Source: Megaustenia siamemsis (taxonomy: Eukaryota; Mollusca; Gastropoda; Stylommatophora; Ariophantidae). Taken from it: a stretch of DNA of 64,000 nt. The DNA is taken from the NCBI GenBank assembly GCA_032433765.1, contig JAVIAB010000024.1, forward strand, positions 8,366,821-8,430,820, read 5' to 3'. A program made the translations under genes and the position numbers. Shown here piece by piece: positions 1 through 10,800 of the stretch. Each line of letters opens with the position of its first letter. The first letter of the stretch is position 1. The notes beneath the pieces were generated by a model, which was not told where the DNA came from, made no database searches, and worked only from the letters and a program-made list of their open reading frames with translations.

Positions 1-490
1 GTACTGACAGTAAGAATTGCCAGGGCATACTCGATTGGTGCGAGGACCAATCCCTGGAACAGAAGGGTAAGTAGCCTCTGCTCGATGTTGGCAGCTGCCA
101 TGACCTTCAAGGCTGCTAATCCTTTGCAGGATTTTGTTATCACATGGTCGACGTGGTTCCGAAAACACAGGATGCGATCAAACTTAACTCCGAAGTACGT
201 CATCCCCCTGTCCCTGGTCACCTCATCAACTCCCATTCGTACCATCGGTGTTTCCGTGTTAACGATATGATTGTTAAGTGAGAACCGTGCAAGTGATGCT
301 TTTTTTTAGGATTAACCAATGCATCTGATACTCCACACCACAAAGAGATGCGATCGAGTTCGTCTTGCATTGTAAAGGCGATTTTACTTCTATCTCTTCC
401 CTGTCGATATACCAGAATATCATCAGCTAATGTCATAGTTCTTCCCCTACCATCGAGCTGTTGTTCCGTGACCGTTATTGTGTACACGTT
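1..490 (-). pseudogene. LINE reverse transcriptase fragment
   Basis: Read on the minus strand, this is the palm-to-thumb part of a non-LTR reverse transcriptase. The catalytic motif reads LADD (normally YADD or similar) and is followed by a D-x-I-x-x-WC-type helix and a lysine-rich stretch. After frame breaks come the FGTTSTM and AALKVMAAANIEQRLL-like segments usual in the thumb region of RNase H-bearing LINEs. It is broken by frameshifts and stops and is cut by the window edge. The clade (I or Jockey superfamily) is inferred from the motif style. It may be the RT half of the family whose RNase H pieces lie at 25,080 and 63,541. Confidence 0.6.
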
Positions 491-2225
491 TCAATGTGTG
501 CTACATTTTGTACAAGTTGACTCCACGAACACAATGTAAACAAGAAATAAATAAACTCCGACGGAATCAGCGATAACGTGTGTATAATAATACGATAATA
601 GCGAATCAGCGATAACGTGTGTATAATAATACGATAATAGCGAATCAGCGATAACGTCTATGTTGAGCAAGTTGTTAGTTGATAAGCAACAAAAACCGGT
701 ATGACAAAAGATTGTTCCAGTCAAGCCCGTACAACAGACGAAAGTCAACAACAATCGATGTATCTGAAACATTTCTCGAAAACCGATACCATCTTCTATC
801 TATCTATCTATTGTCCTTTCGAGCCGAAGACGGCACATAGGGCAGAAACACAATCTCAAAAACAGAAACCTTGGGTGCCAAAATGGCACATATTGCAGAG
901 ATCACTGATTCTAAAATCTATGGCTCTGTTTCCATAACAATACTTTTTACAATGACAGCTTGTCCAGCCATCGATCAACCTCCTCAGTCGTCATCTTGTC
1001 TAAGATACCATCTCTTCATCTCTGCATCTTCATCTCGTCATCTCTTCATCTTCATATCTTTATCTTCATCTCTTCATCTCTTTATTTTCATCACGTCATC
1101 CCTTTATCTCTTATCCCTTCACCTCTTCATCACTTCATCTCTTCATCGCTTTATCTCTTCATCTCTTCATCCCTCCATCACTTCTTCTCTTTATCTCTTC
1201 ATCTCTTCATCTCTTCATCACTTCATCTTTTCATCGCTTAATCTCTTCATCTCTTCATCCCTCCATCACTTCTTCTCTTTATCTCTTCATCTCTTCATCG
1301 CTTCATCTCTTCATCCATTTATCTCTTATCCCTACATCTCTTCATCACTTCATCACTTCATCTCTAAATCCCTCCATCACTTCTTCTCTTTATCTCTTCA
1401 TCTCTTCATCTCTTCATCTCTTCATCTCTTCATCTACCACTGTAGTATCTCCTCATTTGAATTTGTTTTCTGTCCACTGTTAGACTCAGAGAACAGGGCA
1501 CTGTAGCCTCATAGCATTCGTTCACAGCATAGACTCAGTGACACTGCACTATGACATTGTGGAACATCCAATCAGACTCCAGAACATTCTGACATGAAAG
1601 TATCATTCTCAACGCACTAAGAACACAAATATGGCCGTCAGAAGAAACCCCGCACACAAACTATGGAGAACAGCTAACGACCTCAAACACACCGACTTGT
1701 TCACGACCGAGTCTGGTCTAACAGTCTAAATGCATAACAGCAGCTGATCGCTAAATAAGAGGTAGAAACATCTGGCACTGGGAGAAAATAACAAAATTCT
1801 GAGTTGAAGACAACGAAAGAACAGATACGTTAGTTAATTGAGCAATTTTATCAGATGAACAGAAAACGGATAAGGCAGGTATAATTTACATACTCAGAGA
1901 TATGAGAACTGGTACCGGGCAGAATGAAGAACTTTGAGAGAAGTGAAACTACATCGCTATATAGACTACTGTCTTGAATTGTAGAAGAAGATTGGCAAGG
2001 AAGGGAAGTGAAACTACTTCAATATCTAGACTGTTTAAACTAGGGGTTACGTTTGTCAAGGCAGAGAAGAGAACGATCATCGGGATGGATGGAAACAAAA
2101 TATCTACCAACACAGAACTGCCACACTAATTTGAAGAAAAAAATATAGCAGTGTCAACTCTATGAATACAGTTATAATTACATAACATAATATATGTATG
2201 AATGCATACAAAATGAAGGTATGTA
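485..2225. other. Copy A of duplicated upstream block, non-coding
   Basis: No gene is seen. Positions 500-780 match 51,980-52,200, and 1,425-1,900 match 52,620-53,100, in the same orientation with about 10 percent differences. Within it are a 39-bp repeat of just over two copies (565-657), a (TCTA)n patch near 800, and a TCTTCATC-rich simple repeat (about 1,010-1,435). About two units (1,925-2,050) correspond to the 61-bp minisatellite that is much longer in copy B. An AATAAATAAA string near 545 is shared with copy B (about 52,023). Confidence 0.7.
1010..1435. repeat. TCTTCATC-rich simple repeat
   Basis: Imperfect repetition of TCTTCATC, TCATCTC and CTCCATCAC words. Open frames here encode only Ser/Leu/His/Phe-rich repeats and are not genes. 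Copy B keeps only a short remnant (about 52,605-52,630). Confidence 0.85.
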
Positions 2226-2339
2226 AATGACTCAGTTATGAAAGATGTGTGAGGTCAATTGAAGGAAACAACAAGACAGTTTACCGATCCTGATTGTTAT
2301 TGCAGGTGACGATCGGGAGCCGAGGAACGTGAAGATTGG

Positions 2340-2400
2340 TGATTGGCTGTTTAATGTCAACGTTCTGTGGGCGGGGTCATCGTTAATGTTCAAATAGTTC
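2340..2400 (+). promoter_or_regulatory. Promoter of CTL-PAN gene, copy A
   Basis: An inverted CCAAT box (ATTGG at 2,342-2,346) is followed by a GC box (TGGGCGGGG, 2,368-2,376). Both motifs and their spacing are conserved at 59,202-59,235 in copy B, just upstream of a conserved exon-donor boundary. There is no clear TATA box; TCAAATAG near 2,390 is weak. Promoter function is inferred from motif order, conservation and position. Confidence 0.5.
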
Positions 2401-2414
2401 TACAATCTGATGAG

Positions 2415-2473
2415 TTGCTTCACTTCCAGCTAGCGAGTCGGTCTGTGCATCAACACAAGTCATTGTTAACGAT
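2415..2473 (+). other. Probable non-coding exon 1 (5'UTR), copy A
   Basis: A block ending at a strong GTAAGT donor (2,474-2,479) is conserved at 59,275-59,332 of copy B, donor included. Its start is not defined by sequence; transcription probably begins about 30-60 bases downstream of the GC box. It would splice to the acceptor at 7,760-7,761 ahead of the signal-peptide ATG. Confidence 0.45.
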
Positions 2474-2911
2474 GTAAGTTATGTTTCTGTTCTTTATAAA
2501 GAAGGTCAAGATTAGATATCTTTAACGTTCTAATCCAGATTATCATTTACCAACAAAAGTAAAATAGAATATTTGTTTGTAAAGAAATACACGGCTTTGT
2601 AATTGCTGATTATGTTTCATTAACTATCTAATTGCTAGAAACGACTGGAAATATATCCCAGCATTCCAATCACTTTTAGATAAATCTCGAATACTCAAGC
2701 TGTTTGTGTTCAGCTTTTGATTTTCCAAATTCGAGAATATACAAATGTAAGATGTTGACAATAAGTGCTTGAACTGGAGTAGTCAAGTCGTCAGTCGCTG
2801 GACATTGAGAGACCTGCTGCGGAGGTTATCTGATGGTATAATCATACTTTTACAAAGTGGCTTCCGTCAGCACAGATCAACTGAAGACCTGATCACCTAC
2901 ATCGCGCATGA

Positions 2912-3041
2912 AATAGAAGATGCTCTACAAGAAAAGAAACAAACACTGACAGTGTTGGTCGACATGGAGAAGGCTTAATAGAAGATGCTCTACAAGAAAA
3001 GAAACAAACACTGACAGTGTTGGTCGACATGGAGAAGGCTT
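2912..3041 (+). repeat. 65-bp tandem duplication in LINE RT
   Basis: The segment beginning AATAGAAGATGC at 2,912 is repeated from 2,977. The unit is 65 bp, not a multiple of three, so it shifts the RT frame just after the VLVDMEKAF motif. Confidence 0.85.
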
Positions 3042-3144
3042 TTGATAAAGGGAATGGAGATAAGGATTAAAGAACACGCTTCTCAGACTTGGCATCTAAG
3101 ACCGTTTATTAAATTGGATATCTCAATACCTACAAGACAGAACG

Positions 3145-3577
3145 GTCAGAGTACAAGTACATGGACAACTAAGTAAGAAGGTCAGAGTACTAGTACATGG
3201 ACAACTACGTAAGAAGGTCAGAGTACAAGTACATGGACAACTACGTAAGAAGGTCAGAGTACAAGTACATGGACAACTAAGTAAGAAGGTCAGAGTACAA
3301 GTACATGGACAACTACGTAAGAAGGTCAGAGTACAAGTACATGGACAACTAAGTAAGAAGGTCAGAGTACAAGTACATGGACAACTAAGTAAGAAGGTCA
3401 GAGTACAAGTACATGGACAACTACGTAAGAAGGTCAGAGTACAAGTACATGGACAACTACGTAAGAAGGTCAGAGTACAAGTACATGGACAACTACGTAA
3501 GAAGGTCAGAGTACAAGTACATGGACAACTACGTAAGAAGGTCAGAGTACAAGTACATGGACAACTACGTAAGAAAG
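3145..3577 (+). repeat. 36-bp minisatellite inside LINE RT domain
   Basis: About 12 near-identical 36-bp units, each encoding the 12 residues VRVQVHGQLRKK in the RT frame. They lie between the palm approach (YLQDRTVRV) and ARIKQGVPQGG. The unit is a multiple of three, so the flanking RT frame is kept. Copies differ mainly at a TAAG/TACG position. Confidence 0.9.
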
Positions 3578-5397
3578 CCAGAATCAAACAAGGTGTCCCA
3601 CAAGGTGGAGTCTTATCCCCGACGTTCTTTTTAATTTTCATAAATGACATCGTAATGGACATTCCACCCAGAATACACTCAACAATGTACGCAGACGACC
3701 TGGCGATATGGGCACGTGAAGAATCTATGTCAGTGGCTAGCCCCAGAATGCAAGACGCCCTAGGAAAACTTGAAAACTAAACCAAAACCTGGTTACTACC
3801 AATTAAAGAAAAAAAACTACATACACAATTTTCAGCCTATCAAGAAACACACTCTCTGCAAAATTAAAGATAAAAGACCATCCACTTCCTATTGACCAAA
3901 ACCCAACATATCTTGGTGTCACCATGGATCGCAGAATGACTTGGATAAATCAGATAGACAAAGCAAACAAAAGAGCCAGAAAACGAACAGATATTATGGA
4001 GAAATTGACAGGAACGGACTGGGGAGCAGACATTAATATCATGAAACGACAATACGTAGGAAGAATCAGACCAGTCCTAGAGTATGGAGTCAGAGCCTGG
4101 GCTACAGCTTCCAAATCACCGCTTAGCAAAATTAACAGCACACAAAACCAGGCTGCCCGTATCATCACTGGTGCTATGAAATCTATACCTATCGAGACTC
4201 TAGAAACAGTAACAGGCGTACAGCCCTTAGAAGACAGACTGAGAACTAAAGTAATGCAACAAGCGGAGAAATATAAAAGGCTCCCTAGCCACCCCACGCA
4301 CCAAAGAATAACTGGTTTTCGGAAAAGGAAGACTAAAGAGGAGCAACTTCGCTGCAATCTTCAAAGAACTGGCAAGTAGTGATCCAGTACTGTCCTAAAC
4401 AATGCCAAAAACCGTAGGCCTAATGACTCCTCATAGGAAACACAAAATACCAGAACTTAAGGAAGACATAATAGGAATCACGAAAAAAGGCACCAAAATA
4501 GACACAGAGAAAAAACACAGAGCAGAAAAACACACAAACAGCAACTACCCACAGGACTCCTGGTCATACATACACAGATGGTTCTACTACAAATGCCACC
4601 AGAAATTGAGGGGAAGGTGTGTTCTTGAGGCTAATTAACCAGGAAGAGATCAGCAAGTCAATAGCTACTGGGAAATTCTCAAACAAATATAAAGCAGATA
4701 CTGAAGCTCTCAAAGACGCTGCAGAACTGGCTATCCAACACAAAAATAAGTGCACAAGAAATTGGTGATACTGACTGATGCACTGTCAGTCCTAACATCT
4801 CTAAAAACCCCTAGGAACAGTGAGCTAGACGACTTGAGACCAACCCTTACCAGATGTGCAATCACTTCCAGAGAGTGGTCATCCAGTGGATACCATCACA
4901 CTGTAATATACATGGAAACCAACGCGCAGACAAATTAGCTAAAGAGGGATGGAGATTACCACAAGAGCACCATCTGGTCAGCTACGATGAAGCCAAATAC
5001 ATCATCAAAGGCCAGTACCATGCAAAATGGAAAGAAGAACACCCAAAGTATAACGAGAGGGATGGATACCTCCAACTATCAAGAAGGGATCGAGTCATCA
5101 TACTTCGCTTACGTACTGGCCACAACAGAATGAGAAACCATATTTTCACCAAACTCAAAATAGAAACTACTAACCAATGCCACTGTACACTGGATAACAT
5201 GCCAACAAAACATGTTCTACAGGATTGCCCCCAGTACACAGACCTGAGACGTACAATGTGGTCCACATCCACCTCCCTGGAAGAGAAACTATACGGGGCA
5301 ACCGAATCACTTAAACAGACAGCTGCCTTCATTAGAGAGTCCGGAATCCTAGTCTGAATGAGACATGATCGCAGAAGAAGAAGTATTACACAAGAGT

Positions 5398-5737
5398 TAA
5401 ATCTAAGTCCTAAGTTTTGAGTCTAAGTTTTGGGTCTAAGTTTTGAGTCTAAGTTTTGAGTCTAAGTTTTGAGTCTAAGTTTTGAGTCTAAGTTTTGAGT
5501 CTAAGTTTTTAGTCTAAGTTTTGAGTCTAAGTTTTGAGTCTAAGTTTTGAGTCTAAGTTTTGAGTCTAAGTTTTTAGTCTAAGTTTTGAGTCTAAGTTTT
5601 GAGTCTAAGTTTTGAGTCTAAGTTTTGAGTCTAAGTTTTGAGTCTAAGTTTTGAGTCTAAGTTTTGAGTCTAAGTTTTGAGTCTAAGTTTTGAGTCTAAG
5701 TTTTGAGTCTAAGTTTTGAGTCTAAGTTTTGAGTTAT
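5398..5737. repeat. 13-bp minisatellite (GAGTCTAAGTTTT)
   Basis: About 26 units of GAGTCTAAGTTTT start just after the LINE tail. Rare variants have TTTTTAG in place of TTTTGAG. Confidence 0.95.
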
Positions 5738-5744
5738 AGAGTTA

Positions 5745-5865
5745 TTAGCATGCCATTACCATTGGACACCGAACATATCCATAGATGCCCCTCCCCAACA
5801 TTCCAGCGACTGACGACTCCAGTTCTGTGTTGCTCTTCTTACACGTCCACTAAGTTTCTCGTTTT
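5745..5865 (-). pseudogene. RNase H LINE fragment (tail region)
   Basis: Read on the minus strand, this matches the segment after the RNase H domain at 25,390-25,510 (GRVRRxxNxHRTGVVSRWxL, then a Cys-containing segment). It is a remnant of the same LINE family in the opposite orientation. Confidence 0.6.
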
Positions 5866-7164
5866 GTTTGTTTACTAAGTAATTTGGATTTCCACATGTT
5901 CGTCAGTTTGTTGAAATCATTGTATGCTAGTGTTATTCGTGAGAAGTAAATACCTTTTACAATTGTCTTCTGCATGAAAGGGAATGACAAGGTATTTTGT
6001 AGCAAAGTATTAGAGTTTAACATTTGATTTCATTAATAACAAAATCATTAAGATAATTTAAGCCGAAATAAGAAGCTTCAGACGAATTGCGTGAATCAGC
6101 TGGATACATGGAAATAAAAGTGAGAAACTAAGAAGGTAGTTAGGGAACACTACCGCAGAAGGATAAACTCAATAAAGGTAAAAAACAAAATGAATCATTT
6201 GTAAAAAGACTAAAACATATAAGCTAACCAGCTATCAACAAACATATAAGCTAACCAGCTATCAACAAACATATAAGCTAACCAGCTATCAACAAACATA
6301 TAAACTAACCAGCTATCAACAAACATATAAGCTAACCAGCGATCAACAAACATATAAGCTAACCAGCTGTCAACAACCCACGATCATCTACAGTTTTAAT
6401 AAGTCCTGCTGGCTGAGATGAAAACCCCGAAACCAACCAACGTTTCTAACGTCTTCAACTATGTGAGCTGTAGATGAATGACGTCATACCCCACAACCTA
6501 GTGACACATCTAAAAACGTCATAAACATTGGGTGATTCGTTTTAGTTCGCGGACTTTGAAAATCATATCCGGATGTGCAACAAACGTTACGAGCAATTAC
6601 AGTTATGATGCTGCATAAACGATACAGTTAAAAAAAGAGCCAACCAAATAACAGAAAAGTGAAAGCTCTCTCTCTCTCTTTCACAGCGGCTGAAGTTGAA
6701 TTGAGAAAATAAAGAATAATTAGATGACTGTTGAGCATCAAACAAACGATTTCTTTCTAAACCATATCTCAATCACTAAAATCGATAGCGAGTGACCCAA
6801 TACAGGGTCTGATAAAACAATAAATGTCCATGAGGTTTGATGTTAATTAATGTCGACCATTTTAATTATTGTGTGTTTTGTGTGTGAAGTGAATAACGTT
6901 GAAGAGAAATTTAGATGAAAACAGGAAGATGGAGAACAGAAACTCAATAAAAATGGAGCGTGAACGTGACAAAAGTAATACTTTAAAATCATGTGTCTAT
7001 AGATCATACTCAATTAATAATCAAACTATGTTGATCATAATAAAGATGATGAGATAACGAGGATGTTTGCATTCACAATAGAAAGAAGGTTAACAGAAGC
7101 AATGAATTAAGTTAAAACTGTGAGAGGGCAAAACACAAACGTTAAATAAATCACATCACAAATA
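5866..7164. other. Copy A 5'UTR-intron sequence, no gene
   Basis: Non-coding sequence matching copy B 60,340-62,040 with about 10-15 percent differences. The copy-B elements at about 60,388-60,706 and 61,360-61,809 are absent here. A short (CT)n run lies near 6,667-6,680. Confidence 0.7.
6216..6377. repeat. 27-bp minisatellite, six units
   Basis: About six copies of a 27-bp unit starting CATATAAGCTAACCAGC. Copy B has a single unit at about 60,978-61,005, so the array expanded in A or collapsed in B. Confidence 0.9.
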
Positions 7165-7725
7165 CTCTCTTTCCATAAACCCGGATATTATTCTCGTCAC
7201 ATAAACTTTCTTTCAATAAAGCCAGATATTATTCTCGTCACATAAACTTTCTTTCAACAAACCCAGATATTATTCTCGTCACATATACTTTCTTTCAATA
7301 AACCCAGATATTATTCTCGTCACATATACTTTCTTTCAATAAACCCAGATATTATTCTCGTCACATATACTTTTTTTCAATAAACCCAGATATTATTCTC
7401 GTCACATATACTTTCTTTCAATAAACCCAGATATTATTCTCGTCACGTATACTTTCTTTCAGCAAACCCAGATATTATTTTCGTCACATATACTTTCGTT
7501 CAACAAACCCAGATATTATTCTCGTCACATATACTTTCTTTCAATAAACCCAGATATTATTCTCGTCACATATACTTTCTTTCAATAAACCCAGATATTG
7601 TTCTCGTCACATATACTTTCTTTCAATAAACCCAGATATTATTCTCGTCACATATACTTTCTTTCAATAAACCCAGATATTATTCTCGTCACATATACTT
7701 TCTTTCAACAAACCCAGATATTATA
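7165..7725. repeat. 41-bp minisatellite before signal-peptide exon (copy A)
   Basis: About 13 units of a 41-bp sequence containing AAACCCAGATATTATTCTCG and ending about 35 bases before the acceptor of the signal-peptide exon. The same array sits at the same place in copy B (62,050-63,090) with 42-bp units. Confidence 0.95.
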
Positions 7726-7806
7726 AAACTATTCGCCCATATTTGATGTTTTACATTTCAGTTCATAGTTGAATAGATCCTTGCTCTATTTGACACATAG
7801 ATAGAT

Positions 7807-7858
7807 ATGAACCCCCTCGGTCTGGTTTGTAGTTTTGCTCTGGTTATTCTAACAAGGG
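7807..7858 (+). CDS. Coding exon 1: signal peptide
   Basis: Seventeen codons plus one base, then donor GTATGT. The peptide is a short polar start and a hydrophobic core (SFALVIL) ending TRG, as expected for a cleaved signal peptide. A conserved acceptor (TTTTACATTTCAG, AG at 7,760-7,761) precedes 45 bases of 5'UTR. The paralogous exon at 63,180-63,231 differs at five of 52 bases. Confidence 0.85.
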
Positions 7859-10800
7859 GTATGTATCACTTCTCTTATTATTTACTGTACTTATTTGTTT
7901 ACTTAAAAAGTAACAATCACATGTACATGTACAACATGAAATGGATAACCCACTATTGGTCACGTGGGTTCAGCTATCAGAATAGACAGCACTGGGACGA
8001 TGCTCCAGGTGAACGTGCTCAAGTGAAGTCGAGGCCAGCCACGCCACTACAGTGGTAATGCTGTTTTATGTCTGTAACAAAGAGACATCCCATACAACAT
8101 ACTTTCATCACTGAGCTATAACGGTCTCCGATAGTTTAGTCTAGTTTAATCGAAGGGTTAACCTTAAAGTTGTGTCTAGTTTCTTCGAAAGTTTAACCTA
8201 AAAGTTTAGTCTAGTTTATTCGAAAGGTTATCCTTAAAGTTTAGTCTAGTATAGTCGACAGGTCATCCTCAGGTATAGTTTAGTTTAGTCGACAGGTCAC
8301 CCTCAAATTAGTCTAGGTAAGTCGACAAGTCATTCTCAGGCTTAGTCTAGTTTAGTTGACAGGTCATTCTCAGGCTTAGTCTAGTTTAGTTGACAGGCCA
8401 TTCTCAGGCTTAGTCTAGTTTAGTTGACAGGCCAGTCTCAAGCTTAGTCCAGTTTAGTTGACATGTAAGCCTCATGCTTAGTCCAGTTTAGTTGACATGT
8501 AAGCCTCAGGTTTATTCTAGTTTAGTTGACAGGCCAGTCTCAGGCTTAGTCCAGTTTAGTTGACATGTAAGCCTCATGCTTAGTCCAGTTTAGTTATGAT
8601 GTAAGCCTAAGGTTTAGTCTAGTTTAGTTGACAGGCCAGTCTCAGGCTTAGTCCAGTATAGTTGACATGTACGCCTCAGGTTTAGTCTAGTTTAGTTGAC
8701 AGGCCAGTCTCAGGCTTAGTCCAGTTTAGTTGACAGGCCAGTCTCATGCTTAGTCCAGTTTAGTTGACATGTAAGCATCAGGTTTAGTCTGGTTTATGAA
8801 ACTGGAAACTACTATTCGTGCTGTTTCGTTCTAAATGTTTGTCTGCAACGCAAGTACTCAGCCCTACCCTATCCGGCAGATACTTGTCTTAACAGGAAAA
8901 AATACAGATACACTATGCATTTCCGAGCTGTTATCACAACATTATGCTATAGTCATGAGAACACCTGCGCGAAAGACATTGCCTACGAAGCTATTTTTTT
9001 AGTTAGCTGAGTGACAGTGTTACCTAGCGTTTGACTTTTCGTGGCAAGGCGCTGTGCCACTGAGTACGGGTTCGATCCTGCTTTGGTCCATATTTTTTTC
9101 TGTCCTTGATTATTTGTCAATTTTTCCGAGTGCTGTAAACATACCTCTTCCTCTGAATTGATTCGTTAGTCTAGTTTAGTCAACAGGTCATCCTCAACTT
9201 TAGTTTAGTTTAGTCGACATGTTAGCCTCACTGCACGTTGTAATAATCATAGGTGCTCATATCCCATACGAAGAATATCCAGAGACTGACGTCACCGGCG
9301 TTGCGTTGGTTGACAAATCTTGTTTGATTCCTGCGTCGCGCTCTTGTCTGGCATTTCCCCCCCCCCCCCACCTTGGAATGGTGCTAGTCGTGATGCCTGT
9401 TCATGGCTGCGGAGCCAAAGTAATTTGTTAGTCGTTCTTTTTTGCGTCCTGCGAACCTGAGGCTATGAAGAATATCCGAGAAGTCCATTGACATTCTGCA
9501 CTCAATCTCAACCAAGTTGCAAATCCTGTCAGCGCGTTAATTACCTCTTGCACATGGTTACCCTGGCACTAAAATGAAACAAAATAAAGACCTACAACAA
9601 TTGCGTAATGTGATAAATATAACAAGCAAAAAATATGGACTAGATATGAATATCAAAAAGACTAAAACTATGATCATAAACAAAGAAAATTCTCAAGACC
9701 TACAATTAAATATCACAGTTGAGGGAATACATCTGGAGACAGTCCAGAGTTACAACTACCTCGGACATACTATAACCAATGATGGAAAATGCAAAACGGA
9801 AATAAACAAAAGAATAGGTATGGCAAAAAGTAATTTTAATGCCATGAAAAATATACTAACAACAAAACAAATATCAGCAGGGCTGAAACTAAGAATGGCA
9901 AAATGTTACATCTTCTCAATATTCCTGTATGGTGCAGAAACATGGACATTAGACAAGAAAACAGAACAGAAAATTGAAGCCTTTGAAATGTGGATTTATA
10001 GAAGAATAGGTAGAATTGGATGGAAACAAAAGACAACAAACGATGAAGTTTTAAAACAACTGAAAATAAAAATAAAAAGAGAACTACTAAATACAATTAA
10101 GACAAGACAAATGAAATTTTTGGGGCATGTTAAAAGACACAACAGCCTACTAAAAGTAATATTGGAAGGAAAAATACAAGGTAAAAGAGGCAGAGGCAGA
10201 CCAAGACTAACATGGACGAGTAACATCAAAAGATGGACAAGTCAATCTATGACAACCTGCACCGTCAAAGCAAGAAACAGAGTAGAATGGCGATCCATGG
10301 TAGCCAACCTTCGTTGCGGAGAAGGCACACGATGATGATGAAAATGAAAAAGACACTCTTTAGAAGAGACCATTCAAGAGACTCTGACCACTGCCGTCGA
10401 GCACAGAAAGTTGCGATCATTCAAAGCCTACTCACTGAGTCACTGAGGAGTCAAAACATGTGTATACGGCTATCTCAAGCCATGCTAATGCTTTATTGAC
10501 AGCCCATATTTCCATGGTCAAACCACTTGTAGTCCAAATAAAAACCACCACTGACTTCCTTCACCTCTGCCTCCAACATGAGCCGTAAAAGCCAAGGAGA
10601 TCCGTACTTGTTGAATAGCAGACCCACCTTTGTAAATAACTGTATCATTATGGGAAGAATTCTCAAACATCAAGGTCTGCACGTCTGCCTCAATGACCAG
10701 TCGGTTTCGTTCTCTACAATCTCAGGCAAGTGTGATGACGACAGGAAATGGACAATAAAGCGGCATTTCACTGTCTGTTGTGTTGATTCACGCTGATATA

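Larger units (their letters stand above)
2770..5386 (+). mobile_element. RNase H-encoding LINE, degraded, with 3' tail
   Basis: A non-LTR retrotransposon in coding order. The RT finger region GFRQHRSTEDL is near 2,850. QGVPQGG-VLSP (RT palm) is near 3,589-3,630 and YADD is at 3,688-3,699. The thumb and connection are open from 3,924 to 4,377. An RNase H domain follows with TDGS (4,574-4,585), the TEAL helix near 4,700, LTDALSVL near 4,770 and a GNQRADKLAKEG motif near 4,920. The end reads RESGILV, stop, then a CGCAGAAGAAGAAG tail. Stops and frameshifts make it inactive. It lies in the 5'UTR intron of copy A and has no counterpart in copy B. RT plus RNase H points to the I superfamily (inference). 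Confidence 0.8.

Noticed and set aside
7859..8058. Coding continuation past 7,858 (83-codon frame)
   Set aside because: A strong GTATGT donor, conserved in the paralogue, ends the exon. The onward sequence is not conserved as protein and does not lead to the lectin domain.
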